Source: Fusobacterium necrophorum subsp. necrophorum
Lineage (GTDB): Bacteria > Fusobacteriota > Fusobacteriia > Fusobacteriales > Fusobacteriaceae
Length of the DNA: 64,000 bases
Assembly: GCF_004006635.1 (NCBI RefSeq)
Contig: NZ_CP034842.1
Span: 1,426,001 to 1,490,000 of the forward strand
Direction: 5' to 3'
Shown here piece by piece: positions 1 to 8,513 of this stretch (its first letter is position 1; each line of letters opens with the position of its first letter). Made by a program: the position numbers and the translations under genes. Below the pieces are notes generated by a model. That model had not been told where the DNA came from, made no database searches, and saw nothing but the letters and a program-made list of their open reading frames with translations.

Positions 1-654
1 GATTTTCAACCTTTGTTACAGTATTCCGATGTTTTGTTACGTTATGTAGAAAGTCCTGAAGAATTGGGAGAGGAAGATTTGATCATTTTAGCAGGGAGTA
101 AGAACACTTTAGAAGAAGTGGAGTACTTTCGAAGCAAGGGATTCGATAAAAAACTTCAGGAGATGCATGGAAAAGGAATTTCTATTCTTGGGATTTGTGG
201 AGGATTTCAGGCTTTGGGAGATCAAATTACGGATCCCCTTCACATTGACGGAAATTTGGAAAAGGTAGAAGGCTTTCATCTTTTTTCCATGACGAGTACG
301 ATGGAGGAGGAAAAAGTAAAGCGTCAAGTAAGACAAAAGATAAACATGGAAGAAGGTTTGTTGAAAGGTTGCTTGGGAATGGAAGTAGAAGGCTATGAAA
401 TTCATCATGGAAGATCTTCGATTCTTTCTCCAATCTATGGGAAAGATGAGGTATATGGAACTTATATTCATGGAATTTTTGAAAATGGGGAATTCACGAG
501 AGTCTTTTTAAATAATTTGCGTAAGAGAAAAAAATACCAGACGGAGAAAAAGGCAAAAGATTACCGAAAATTTAAGGACTTGCAGTATGAGACACTGGCA
601 AAAAACATTGAGAAGCATATAGATATGGAAAAACTATACCAAATTTTTAGATAA
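1..654 (+). CDS. cobQ: Cobyric acid synthase, C-terminal part (cut by window start)
   Basis: The reading frame is open at base 1, so this is the 3' part of a larger gene. The visible part is a class I glutamine amidotransferase domain: LGICGGFQALGD carries the nucleophile Cys, YEIHHGRS and YGTYIHGIFEN carry the His region typical of CobQ/CbiP. The family amidates the side chains of adenosylcobyrinic acid diamide using glutamine and ATP, in the cytoplasm. A B12 pathway fits the B12-dependent lysine 5,6-aminomutase encoded further right. The N-terminal ATP-binding synthetase domain lies outside the window. The chief alternative is CobB, but the HGIFEN tail favours CobQ. Confidence 0.9.
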   Translation, partial: DFQPLLQYSDVLLRYVESPEELGEEDLIILAGSKNTLEEVEYFRSKGFDKKLQEMHGKGISILGICGGFQALGDQITDPLHIDGNLEKVEGFHLFSMTSTMEEEKVKRQVRQKINMEEGLLKGCLGMEVEGYEIHHGRSSILSPIYGKDEVYGTYIHGIFENGEFTRVFLNNLRKRKKYQTEKKAKDYRKFKDLQYETLAKNIEKHIDMEKLYQIFR

Positions 655-680
655 AAATACTATAAATTTATACAAAAGTA

Positions 681-689
681 TGCTATAAT
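681..689 (+). promoter_or_regulatory. Extended -10 promoter for the symporter gene
   Basis: The sequence ATGCTATAAT forms a TGn-extended -10 without a clear -35 box. It sits about 40 bases before the start codon. The same ten bases recur before the genes at 5168, 6361 and 49148. Confidence 0.5.
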
Positions 690-727
690 AATTTTTATTA
701 AATTATTTTTGGTGGGAGGCAGTTATC

Positions 728-2161
728 TTGTTAGAGTCAGTCAAATGGATGATAGAAAGTGTCAACAACTTTCTATGGGGAAAAAATATATTGGTATTCT
801 TATTGGTAGGGTCTGCAATTTATTTTTCAATTCGAACCCGTTTTATGCAATTTCGTTTATTTAAAACTATTTTAAAAACTTTATTTCATAAGGAAGAAAA
901 TCAGAAAGGAATCAGCTCTTTGGAAACCTTTTTTTTGGGGACGGCTTGCCGTGTCGGAGCGGGAAATATTGCAGGAGTGGTCGCTGCCATCTCAGTAGGA
1001 GGACCGGGATCTATTTTTTGGATGTGGTTGGTTGCCCTGTTGGGAGCTTCTACATCTTTTATAGAATCTTGCCTTGCAGTTATGTATCGAGAAAAATTGG
1101 AAGATGGAAAATACATTGGGGGAAGCCCTTGGATTTTGAAAAAACAAATGAATTGCAAATGGTTGGGAGTTATCTACGCCATTGCTTCCATCATTTGTTA
1201 CTTGGGAGTCGTACAAGTGATGTCCAACTCCATTACGGAATCGGTTACCAGTGTTTACAGTCATGTTGATTTTGGATTGACTCCTATCTTTCAACCATTG
1301 GCGGCAGTCTTCGGAGTGGAGTTAGATCAAGAAAATTTCTTGAAATATTTTTTGGCAGTCTTAATTTCTATCATTACTGCCAGTGTGATTTTTGGAAAAA
1401 GTAAAAAAGATGCGATTATTGAGGCTTTGAACAGAATTGTACCCATAATGGCAGTGTTGTACATTCTTTTGGTAATCTTCATTTTGCTAACAAATATCAC
1501 GGCAATTCCGGCTATGATACAAAATATTTTTTATCAAGCCTTTGGAGGAGAACAATTTTTAGGAGCAGGTTTCGGAATTGTTGTGATGCAGGGAGTTCGA
1601 AGAGGATTGTTTTCCAATGAAGCGGGAAGTGGAGATTCCAACTATGCAGCGGCTGTGGTGGACATTGAAGAACCGGCAAGACAAGGAATGGTTCAAGCTT
1701 TAGGAGTCTTTGTCGATACCTTAGTCATCTGTAGTGCAACTGCTTTTATTGTATTGTTGGCGGATCCGAAGATAGTCGGAAATGCTTCCGGAATGGAATT
1801 ATTTCAATTGGCAATTCAAAGTCATATTGGAAAAATTGGAGCCCCTTTTGTAGTTATCATCATGTTTTTCTTTGCCTTTAGTACCATTTTGGCAGTTACT
1901 TTTTATGGGAAAAGTGCTATTTATTTCATCCATAGTCATAGTAAAATGAATGTCTTGTATCAATTGTTCATCATTGTCATGGTCTATGTCGGAGGAATCA
2001 AACAAAATTTATTCGTGTGGTCTTTGGCAGATTTTGGATTGGGAATTATGACAGTCATCAACATTATCATGATTGTTCCTTTTGCAAAGCCGGCTTTGGA
2101 AGAACTGAAACAATATGAAAAAATTTTAAAAAGAAAAAAAATGAAAGAGTGTAAGATATAA
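728..2161 (+). CDS. Alanine/glycine:cation symporter (AGCS family)
   Basis: This 477-residue, strongly hydrophobic protein belongs to the AGCS (sodium:alanine symporter) family, which imports alanine or glycine with Na+. The N-terminal signature GTACRVGAGNIAGVVAAISVG and the later motif RRGLFSNEAGSGDSNYAA are diagnostic. About ten to eleven membrane segments can be seen, and the length fits the family. The TTG start follows a strong GGGAGG ribosome site; no ATG fits better. It is a single-gene unit, with its own promoter and a terminator hairpin downstream. Substrate choice between alanine, glycine and glutamine cannot be read from the sequence. Confidence 0.92.
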   Translation: MLESVKWMIESVNNFLWGKNILVFLLVGSAIYFSIRTRFMQFRLFKTILKTLFHKEENQKGISSLETFFLGTACRVGAGNIAGVVAAISVGGPGSIFWMWLVALLGASTSFIESCLAVMYREKLEDGKYIGGSPWILKKQMNCKWLGVIYAIASIICYLGVVQVMSNSITESVTSVYSHVDFGLTPIFQPLAAVFGVELDQENFLKYFLAVLISIITASVIFGKSKKDAIIEALNRIVPIMAVLYILLVIFILLTNITAIPAMIQNIFYQAFGGEQFLGAGFGIVVMQGVRRGLFSNEAGSGDSNYAAAVVDIEEPARQGMVQALGVFVDTLVICSATAFIVLLADPKIVGNASGMELFQLAIQSHIGKIGAPFVVIIMFFFAFSTILAVTFYGKSAIYFIHSHSKMNVLYQLFIIVMVYVGGIKQNLFVWSLADFGLGIMTVINIIMIVPFAKPALEELKQYEKILKRKKMKECKI

Positions 2162-2249
2162 GAAAAGGTAACATATAGGAAAAAAGAAGATTCTTTGTCA
2201 AATGCTGTTGATGAAGAATGGAATTGAGAGTTTGAAACTTGGTCTGTTG

Positions 2250-2277
2250 AGAGCGGGAAAAATCCTGCTCTATTTTT
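2250..2277 (+). terminator. Rho-independent terminator after symporter
   Basis: AGAGCGGG pairs with CCTGCTCT (one G-U pair) across a six-base loop, followed by ATTTTTA. Confidence 0.75.
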
Positions 2278-2281
2278 ATGC

Positions 2282-2335
2282 TTGCAAAAAAATAGAGAGT
2301 ATGATATAAATATATAAGAATATTATTATATATTT
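2282..2335 (+). promoter_or_regulatory. Promoter with near-perfect 28-bp palindrome, probable ArsR operator
   Basis: TTGCAA (-35, 2282-2287) and TATAAA (-10, 2305-2310) are 17 bases apart. Overlapping the -10 end and the start site is a 28-bp palindrome at 2308-2335 whose 14-base arms differ at one pair. An A/T-rich ATATAT-type palindrome over the promoter is how ArsR/SmtB repressors usually autoregulate, and an ArsR gene follows directly. Binding is inferred. Confidence 0.65.
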
Positions 2336-2371
2336 ATTTTAGAAGGAAATTATAGAGAAAGAAGGAGGAAA

Positions 2372-2677
2372 GTGGTGGACAGGGAAAAGCAAATATTAGA
2401 GGTTTCCATGATCTTTAAGTTGTTGTCCAATTCTATGAGATTGGGAATTTTATGTTATTTGACAGAAAAGAAAGAAATGACCGTCAATGAAATTCGAGAG
2501 TATTTTCCGAATTATTCACAGCCATCTATTTCACAGCAACTACAGAGTTTAAAAGCGAATAAAATTGTAAAGGATAGAAAACAAGGGCAATATGTGTATT
2601 ATTCCATTGCGGAAGAAAGGATTTTAAAATTTATGGATCGTTTACATGAATTATATTGTAAAGAGGGGGAAGAATGA
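2372..2677 (+). CDS. ArsR/SmtB-family transcriptional regulator
   Basis: The 101-residue protein is a winged-helix ArsR regulator: FKLLSNSMRLGILCYL is the typical dimer and first-helix segment, and SQPSISQQLQSLKANKIV is the recognition helix, with the wing at RKQGQYVYYSI. The CVC metal-binding motif of ArsR is absent, so a metal is not the obvious signal. The gene overlaps the next one by four bases (ATGA), so both are translated from one message. Since the partner is a persulfide/CoA-disulfide reductase, a sulfane-sulfur or redox signal sensed by the few cysteines is plausible. The start is GTG after GGAGGAAA; a second GTG follows directly and could be used instead. Confidence 0.88.
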   Translation: MVDREKQILEVSMIFKLLSNSMRLGILCYLTEKKEMTVNEIREYFPNYSQPSISQQLQSLKANKIVKDRKQGQYVYYSIAEERILKFMDRLHELYCKEGEE

Positions 2678-5079
2678 AAGAAAAAATAATTATTGTGGGA
2701 GGAGTTGCCGGAGGAGCAAGTACAGCAACTCGGTTACGAAGATTGTCGGAAGAATATGAAATTATTATGTTTGAAAAAGGAGCTTATCCTTCTTTTGCCA
2801 ATTGTGGGCTTCCTTATCATATAGGAAAGGTAATTCCGGAACGGGACAGTTTAATTGTACAAACTCCCGAAAAATTTAAAAATCGATTTCAAATCGATGT
2901 AAGAGTTCTATCTGAGGTTGTGGGAGTGAATACGAAAGAGAAAACAGTGACGATTCAAACGGAAACGGGCGAAAGCTATGAAGAAAGTTATGACTATCTT
3001 GTGTTATCTCCCGGAGCGAGAGCATGGAAACCGGAAATTGAAGGAATTCATTTGGACAATATTTTTACTTTAAAGACCATTCCGGATATGGATAGAATTA
3101 TAGAGAAATTGGAAAAGACCTGTTGTAAAAGGGCGGCTGTTATCGGAGGAGGTTTTATCGGAATTGAAGCAGCTGAAAATTTAAAACATTTAGGTTTGGA
3201 AACTCTGTTGATAGAAGCGGAAGCTCATATTTTAGCTCCTTTTGATTCCGAACTTTCGGAGAGCTTAGAAGAGGAAATGCGGGAAAAAGGAGTGGAGCTG
3301 TTTCTACAGGAAAAAGTTGTAAAATTTGAAAATCAAAATGGGATTCGTATTTCTTTGGAGAGCGGAAAGAAAATCGAAGTGGATTTTGTGATTGTGGCAA
3401 TGGGGATACGACCTGATACCGGATTTCTACAAAATTCAGGGATAGCTTTGGGAAGCAGAGGAGAAATCTTAGTCAACGAATATTTAGAAACAAACATTCC
3501 GAATGTATATGCTTTGGGAGATGCCATTCCTGAAGTGGCTTTAGCAGGACCGGCGAATCGTCAGGGAAGAATTGTAGCCAATAATATTTTTGGAAAACGG
3601 GAAAGGTATCAAGGAAGCATTGGAAGCTCCGTGATTAAAGTGTTTGATATGGTAGGAGCTGCTACGGGTAAAAATGAAAGGCAATTGAAGCAATCCAACA
3701 TGGATTATGAAGTCCTTCATCTATATCCGAATTCTCATGCGGGATATTATCCGAATGCGACACAACTTCGTTGTAAGCTTTTGTTTCAAAAGGAAAGCGG
3801 AATTATTTTGGGAGCACAATGTATCGGTTATGAAGCGGTGGATAAGTTTATTGATGTCATTGCAACTACGATCCATTTTGGAGGAACTATCTATGATTTA
3901 TCGGAATTAGAACTTTGTTATGCTCCTCCTTTTGGAAGTGCAAAATCTCCAATCAATATGGCTGGCTTTGTGGGAAGAAATATTACGGACTCTCTTATGA
4001 AAGTTGTGAAGGTAGAGGAGTTACACGGTTTTGATTCGGAAAAGCATTTTCGTTTGGACTTACGAACTCCGGAAGAAACGGCAGTGGCTCCCATCATCTG
4101 TGAAGCAAACATTCCTCTGGATGAACTTCGACAGCATTTGGATGAATTGCCAAAGGAAAAAGAAATATGGTGTTACTGTGCCGTGGGGCTTCGAGGCTAT
4201 ATTGCAACAAGAATTTTAATGCAATACGGTTTCCAAGTAAGAAATATTTTAGGAGGTTACCGTTTGCTTCCAAAAGAATGGAAAAATGAGCAAAAGAAAA
4301 TAGTAGAACAGCCAAAAGCAGTAACTACTTTGGCAGAAACCAAAAAAGAAACGATGGAAGTTTTGAATTTAACAGGGCTTTCCTGTCCCGGACCTTTGAT
4401 GAAATTAAAGGCAAAAATGGAAGAGGCGGAGTTAGGAAAGGACTTTCATGTGATAGCCTCCGATCCCGCCTTTGCAAATGATGTACAGGCTTGGGTCAAG
4501 GCAAGCGGAAATCATCTTTATGAGGTAAAAAAAGAAAAGGGCTTTGTGCATGCATACGTATCCAAAGGGAATTCTCTCACTTCTTTTGAAAATCAGGTCA
4601 TAGAAAACAAAGAAGGAATGACGATTGTTGTATTTAGTGGAGATTATGATAAGGCAATGGCAGCTTTCGTGATTGCAAACGGAGCTTTGGCAATGGGGAA
4701 AAAAGTAACAATGTTCTTCACTTTCTGGGGCCTTTCCATTTTGAAAAAAGAACATTCCGTTTCTGTAAAAAAATCTTTTATGGATAAGATGTTTGCGATG
4801 TGTTTGCCGAAGTCTTGGAAAAATCTCCCTCTATCCAAGATGAATTTTTTTGGAATCGGAGCAAAAATGATGCAACATATTATGAAACAAAAAAATATTG
4901 AAAGTTTGGAATCTTTAATGCAAAATGCGAAGGAAAATGGAGCTCATATCATTGCTTGCAGTATGTCTATGGAAGCTATGGGAATACGAGAGGAAGAACT
5001 TTTGGAAGGAATTGATTTCGGGGGAGTCGCACAATATTTAGGAGCTGCCACGGAAGGAAATCCTAACTTGTTCATCTAA
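2674..5079 (+). CDS. CoA-disulfide/persulfide reductase fused to rhodanese, TusA and DsrE-like modules
   Basis: This 801-residue protein joins four sulfur-handling modules. Residues 1-445 form a pyridine-nucleotide disulfide oxidoreductase with FAD motif VGGVAGGAS and the single redox Cys44 (ANCGLPYH) of the CoA-disulfide reductase family. Residues about 455-545 are a rhodanese domain with Cys502 in CAVGLR. Residues about 562-635 are TusA-like, with Cys571 in LSCPGPLMKL. From about 650 to the end is a DsrE/DsrF-like domain. The family reduces CoA disulfide or persulfides with NAD(P)H, and the added modules can pass sulfane sulfur by Cys relay in the cytoplasm. It is co-transcribed with the ArsR gene. 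The exact substrate is inferred. Confidence 0.9.
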   Translation: MKEKIIIVGGVAGGASTATRLRRLSEEYEIIMFEKGAYPSFANCGLPYHIGKVIPERDSLIVQTPEKFKNRFQIDVRVLSEVVGVNTKEKTVTIQTETGESYEESYDYLVLSPGARAWKPEIEGIHLDNIFTLKTIPDMDRIIEKLEKTCCKRAAVIGGGFIGIEAAENLKHLGLETLLIEAEAHILAPFDSELSESLEEEMREKGVELFLQEKVVKFENQNGIRISLESGKKIEVDFVIVAMGIRPDTGFLQNSGIALGSRGEILVNEYLETNIPNVYALGDAIPEVALAGPANRQGRIVANNIFGKRERYQGSIGSSVIKVFDMVGAATGKNERQLKQSNMDYEVLHLYPNSHAGYYPNATQLRCKLLFQKESGIILGAQCIGYEAVDKFIDVIATTIHFGGTIYDLSELELCYAPPFGSAKSPINMAGFVGRNITDSLMKVVKVEELHGFDSEKHFRLDLRTPEETAVAPIICEANIPLDELRQHLDELPKEKEIWCYCAVGLRGYIATRILMQYGFQVRNILGGYRLLPKEWKNEQKKIVEQPKAVTTLAETKKETMEVLNLTGLSCPGPLMKLKAKMEEAELGKDFHVIASDPAFANDVQAWVKASGNHLYEVKKEKGFVHAYVSKGNSLTSFENQVIENKEGMTIVVFSGDYDKAMAAFVIANGALAMGKKVTMFFTFWGLSILKKEHSVSVKKSFMDKMFAMCLPKSWKNLPLSKMNFFGIGAKMMQHIMKQKNIESLESLMQNAKENGAHIIACSMSMEAMGIREEELLEGIDFGGVAQYLGAATEGNPNLFI

Positions 5080-5103
5080 GGCAAAAAATGAAATTTTCTA
5101 TTG

Positions 5104-5132
5104 TTGAATTGCTCTATCATTTATGCTATAAT
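5104..5132 (+). promoter_or_regulatory. Promoter of the PHP phosphoesterase gene
   Basis: TTGAAT and TATAAT are separated by 17 bases, and the -10 is extended (ATGCTATAAT). It ends 35 bases before the start codon. Confidence 0.65.
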
Positions 5133-5167
5133 GAAAAACTAAGATAGAAAAAAGGGGTAGAGTCAGG

Positions 5168-5971
5168 ATGATAGCAAAAGATTATCATATACATTCGCAA
5201 TTTTCCGGAGATTCCAGTCAAAATTTAGGAGAATTGATAGAACACTGTATTCAATTGGGCTTGAAAGAGATTGCTATTACAGACCATGCGGAGTATGGGA
5301 TTCAAAATCTGCCGGAAAGTTTTATTCTTCCTTTTCCCAAGTATGTGGAAACAATACAGGAATATCAAGAAAAATATAGCAAACAAATCCAAATTCGATT
5401 GGGAGTTGAAGTGGGAATGTATTCTCCGGTGGTTTCCTATTTTGAAAAAAATATTCGAACCTATCCTTTTGATTTTGTTATAGCCTCCAATCATTCCCTT
5501 GAGGGACAGGATATTGCTTTTAGCGATATTTTGCAGGAAAAAACAAAGCAGGAGGCTCAGGCACTTTATTTTGAAAGCTTGCTGGAAAATATTCGAAAGT
5601 TTTCAGATTTTTCCGTTGTAGGACATTTGGACTTCATTACTCGCTATGGAGGAGCGAAGTTTCGAGGAGTAAATTTGAAAGAAAATTGGGATTGTATTCA
5701 AAGCATTTTAACTCATTTGGTGCAGAATGGAAAAGGCATTGAAATCAATACTTCAGGTTTTCGTTATCGAGAGGAACGTTTCTACCCCTTACCGGAAATC
5801 ATAAAGGAATATTTACGGTTGGGAGGAGAAATTATCACTGTAGGTTCCGATGCTCATATCAAAGGATATGTCGCTATGGATTTTAAAAGAGTGGAAGATT
5901 TTTTGAGAAACATAGACTATCCTTATTTGGCTTCTTTTGAGAAACAAAAGGCGAAGATTGAAAAGATATGA
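5168..5971 (+). CDS. PHP-domain phosphoesterase, histidinol-phosphatase (HisJ/HisK) family
   Basis: This 267-residue protein is a PHP-fold metal-dependent phosphatase. Metal-binding motifs are visible: DYHIHSQFSGD at the N-terminus, ITDHAEYG, GVEVGMY, VVGHLDF and the C-terminal VGSDAHIKGYV. The family hydrolyses L-histidinol phosphate to histidinol in histidine synthesis. No other his gene is in the window, so a more general small-molecule phosphatase role stays possible. The ATG start follows AAAAGGGGTAGAG. It is the last core gene before the accessory island. Confidence 0.85.
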   Translation: MIAKDYHIHSQFSGDSSQNLGELIEHCIQLGLKEIAITDHAEYGIQNLPESFILPFPKYVETIQEYQEKYSKQIQIRLGVEVGMYSPVVSYFEKNIRTYPFDFVIASNHSLEGQDIAFSDILQEKTKQEAQALYFESLLENIRKFSDFSVVGHLDFITRYGGAKFRGVNLKENWDCIQSILTHLVQNGKGIEINTSGFRYREERFYPLPEIIKEYLRLGGEIITVGSDAHIKGYVAMDFKRVEDFLRNIDYPYLASFEKQKAKIEKI

Positions 5972-6360
5972 ATTGAATGTAAGGCTATAATAGCCAGAAA
6001 GAAATTGAATGACAGAAAATATAGAAGCACAGACCAACGAAACACCGATTACTGAAGAATGAGCCACACCCGAAAAGGAGATCAGATTATCTGACTCGAA
6101 AAAATGAAATAAGAAGCTATGACATAGTAATTTAAAAAACAGTAAATTGATTTGATTTACTGTTTTTTTGTTGCTCAAAATCAAGAAGAAAGGATAGGAA
6201 AAATAAAAAATATAGAAGAGAAAATGTTAGAAGTCGCATAGAGAAATTATTGTAAGAAAACAGAGAACTGACACAGGGAAAGAAACAAGAACCGAACCTA
6301 TAAAACTAAGATGAAATATGCTATAATATCAATATATTTTGATAAAGGAGATATTATTCA
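5972..6360 (+). other. Gene-free left edge of the accessory island
   Basis: No full gene is visible here. An 18-codon frame at 6009-6062 (MTENIEAQTNETPITEE) resembles the N-terminus of small TnpW-like proteins of conjugative transposons and then stops, so it may be a remnant; this is a weak match from memory. A terminator hairpin lies at 6137-6169. An extended -10 (ATGCTATAAT, ending at 6327) lies before the LRR gene at 6361. Confidence 0.35.
6137..6169 (+). terminator. Hairpin terminator at left edge of island
   Basis: AAACAGTAAAT pairs perfectly with ATTTACTGTTT across a seven-base loop and ends in a run of seven T. The 3' arm and T-run recur near 7472, just after the LRR gene. Confidence 0.75.
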
Positions 6361-7419
6361 ATGGGAGTTTCATATTCAGAAAATATTATTCTCTTTCGAG
6401 GAGTTTTAACACAAGAGGAAATAAATCAAATTGTCAAAAAGGGGGCAGTAAAGATATTGCAAACAGATACAATGCCTTTAGATGTCCCTACATTGCAGAA
6501 GTTAAATGATGAGTATTTTGAAAAATTCCCTGATACAGAGTTACGCATTTACAGCTATGCAGATTGTGATTTATCACCTCTTGCTGTTATGAATAAAATA
6601 AAAAAATTATCAATAGAAAGCTCTTCAACTTTTTTAAATATAGAAACGATTTATTCCCTTAATGCTATTAGGCATTTGCGAGTACATACACATAGATTAC
6701 CCGATAATGATTTTTTAATTAAAATTCCTAATTTGATAGAAACACTTGAAATTGATATTACAAATAAATCCTTTGATTTGAAAAGTCTGTCTCGCTTTAA
6801 ATGCTTAGAAACATTAGGCTTATATAAATGCAAAAAAAATATTGAGATAGTTTCAGACTTAAAACAATTGCGTTGTTTGAAATTGCATGGGATTACATTG
6901 CCATCATATTCTTTTGTTAATAAACTTCCAAACCTTAAAACAATTGCGTTTAGTAGAGGAAATATAGAAAAATTCTCGGAACTATATGATAATAACACAA
7001 TTACAGGATTATATTTATTTTATTTGCCAAAAATAAATAATTTGAACATACTTGAAAGACTTCCGAATTTACAAGTTGCAGAAATATGCCAATTAACAAA
7101 TGTTAAAAAACTTCCGGATTTATCCAAATCAAAGTTACAACATTTGTGTTTTGAAAATATGAAAAATCTATTTGACTTCACTTCAATAGGGTCCGCTCAA
7201 CATTTGAAATCAGTTTCGGAAACGGTATGTCCTACTTCACTGGAAATTGATAATATACTTCCTATGATTCAAAATCCTAATATTGAGCAATGTGCATTTT
7301 ATACAAGTAGTAGTAGAAAAAATGAGTTGTTTGCTAAGTTGATAGAACAGTATAAAAAGAAATGTGAAGCCAATACTCATATTGTTAGGAAAATACTTTT
7401 TCCCAATGGAAAAATGTAA
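6361..7419 (+). CDS. Leucine-rich-repeat protein of unknown function
   Basis: The 352-residue protein has no signal peptide or membrane segment. From about residue 80 to 300 it shows irregular LRR-like units of 21-24 residues with L-x-x-L-x-L cores, for example LETLGLYKC, LRCLKLHGI, LKTIAFSRG and LQVAEICQL. Such repeats form a curved binding surface for another protein. The gene has its own extended -10 promoter and an AAGGAGA ribosome site, and is followed by the immunity-like genes. LRR proteins are found among immunity and effector-associated genes, but no specific family is recognised and the role is open. Confidence 0.6.
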   Translation: MGVSYSENIILFRGVLTQEEINQIVKKGAVKILQTDTMPLDVPTLQKLNDEYFEKFPDTELRIYSYADCDLSPLAVMNKIKKLSIESSSTFLNIETIYSLNAIRHLRVHTHRLPDNDFLIKIPNLIETLEIDITNKSFDLKSLSRFKCLETLGLYKCKKNIEIVSDLKQLRCLKLHGITLPSYSFVNKLPNLKTIAFSRGNIEKFSELYDNNTITGLYLFYLPKINNLNILERLPNLQVAEICQLTNVKKLPDLSKSKLQHLCFENMKNLFDFTSIGSAQHLKSVSETVCPTSLEIDNILPMIQNPNIEQCAFYTSSSRKNELFAKLIEQYKKKCEANTHIVRKILFPNGKM

Positions 7420-7590
7420 AAAATGATAATTAGTATATAATCTGTTAGTAATTTACTATAAGTCATCTAAATGATTTACTGTTTTTTTACAATTCAGCTG
7501 TCTCTAGTTAGTCATAAAGCAATTTATGGCTAAGTAAAGACGGAATGACACAACCAAATCTCTAAAACTAAAGCTATAAACAACGAAATA

Positions 7591-7619
7591 TTGGGTACAA
7601 TCAATAATTATAGTATAAT
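7591..7619 (+). promoter_or_regulatory. Island promoter/operator module, copy 1
   Basis: TTGGGT and TATAAT lie 17 bases apart. The -35 is part of the inverted repeat TTGGGTACAATCAA. Copies 2 and 3 at 9754 and 11607 have the same layout and similar bases, suggesting one regulator for all three. Confidence 0.6.
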
Positions 7620-7655
7620 AACGGCAAATATATTTATAAAGAAAAGAAGATTAAT

Positions 7656-7858
7656 ATGGCATTAAACTATGGATACAACTTACAAAAAAAAGCTTAAAGA
7701 AAATTGATGTTATAGCTATGGAGGGACTAACAACCAATGTTATGGCACAGATGGGAAAAAATAAGCCTATAACACTTAAAAATTTAGAGAAAATATGCAA
7801 AGCACTTGACTGTACACCTAACGATGTATTCTCTTTTGATGATGAATATGTTGAATAA
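7656..7858 (+). pseudogene. Broken XRE-type helix-turn-helix regulator, copy 1
   Basis: The frame starting at 7656 (MALNYGYNLQKK) stops after 13 codons. A second frame from ATG 7718 codes 46 residues with the C-terminal part of a small XRE repressor: NKPITLKNLEKICKALDC followed by TPNDVFSF. Intact relatives are about 65-70 residues with one continuous frame, so the first half of the HTH has been damaged by deletions. The stretch ATTGATGTTATAGCTATGG is repeated exactly in copy 2 near 11730. It probably controlled the promoter module just upstream. The 46-residue piece lacks a full DNA-binding fold. Confidence 0.7.
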
Positions 7859-7890
7859 TTTGAATTGGAGGAGGAAATAGACAAACAATT

Positions 7891-8136
7891 ATGGACGGAG
7901 TATTTGAATTTTTAAAAGCACATTATCAGTATGTGTTGATAGCGGCAGGATTATTATTTTTAATAGGTGCAATAAAAGATTGGAAATGGCTTTGTCAAGC
8001 AACAGGAGGGAACAAAGTACGCCATGCCTTTATTTTTGAAATGTGGGGAGAGAAAGGTTATAGAGTTTTCATAGGAATATGTGGACTGATACTTTCGATT
8101 TGCGGTGTTGCTTTTTTAATGTTGGATAAAAGATAA
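7891..8136 (+). CDS. Imm17-like small membrane immunity protein
   Basis: The 81-residue protein has two membrane segments (about residues 14-26 and 58-75) joined by a loop with DWKWLCQATGG and FEMWGEKGYRVFIGI. This layout and the W-K-W and GEKGYR motifs match the Imm17 family of polymorphic-toxin immunity proteins as I remember it. Such proteins protect the cell from a toxin, possibly one acting at the membrane. No cognate toxin gene is adjacent, so it is an orphan. The ribosome site GGAGGAGG lies 15 bases before ATG, longer than usual. Confidence 0.65.
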   Translation: MDGVFEFLKAHYQYVLIAAGLLFLIGAIKDWKWLCQATGGNKVRHAFIFEMWGEKGYRVFIGICGLILSICGVAFLMLDKR

Positions 8137-8172
8137 TAAATAAACATTTAATTTTTAATGAAAGGGGAACTT

Positions 8173-8496
8173 ATGTATAGTTTCAGCTTAGGAAATAAAT
8201 TTAATAAAGTATTTGCTGTTATTGAGTATTCAGAAGAAAAATCCTTAAATGCACTATATGAAAAAGATATTCCTTTTATTAAAAAACTATGGGAGAAATA
8301 CTATGATGATTATACTTTTTCCATAGAAGAATTAAAAATAGCAAGAGATGATTTGATGAAGTATATGGATTTTGAGCAGTGGGAGAACTTGTCTGATAAA
8401 CAGATCAGAGAACAAATAAACCTGATATATAAGCTGACGGCAATTGTTTCGTATGGCTTGGCAAAAGATTGTGCCTTGTATGGCAGCGGGAACTAA
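8173..8496 (+). CDS. Unknown small cytoplasmic protein, immunity-like context
   Basis: This 107-residue acidic protein is mainly helical, rich in E, K and aromatic residues, with no signal or membrane segment. The start at 8173 (MYSFSLGNKF) is preferred because AAAGGGGAA sits just before it; the upstream ATG at 8158 would place this ribosome site inside the gene. I do not recognise the family. Its size, acidity and position between Imm17-like and other small genes fit an immunity protein, but nothing in the sequence proves it. Confidence 0.6.
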   Translation: MYSFSLGNKFNKVFAVIEYSEEKSLNALYEKDIPFIKKLWEKYYDDYTFSIEELKIARDDLMKYMDFEQWENLSDKQIREQINLIYKLTAIVSYGLAKDCALYGSGN

Positions 8497-8513
8497 GGAT
8501 ATAGAGGATGTTT

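Noticed and set aside
109-471. Minus-strand frames opposite cobQ
   Set aside because: They are shadows of the GATase frame, without motifs or ribosome sites.
5972-6360. Attachment site flanking the island
   Set aside because: No direct repeat shared between the left edge and the region around 15290-15347 could be found by eye.
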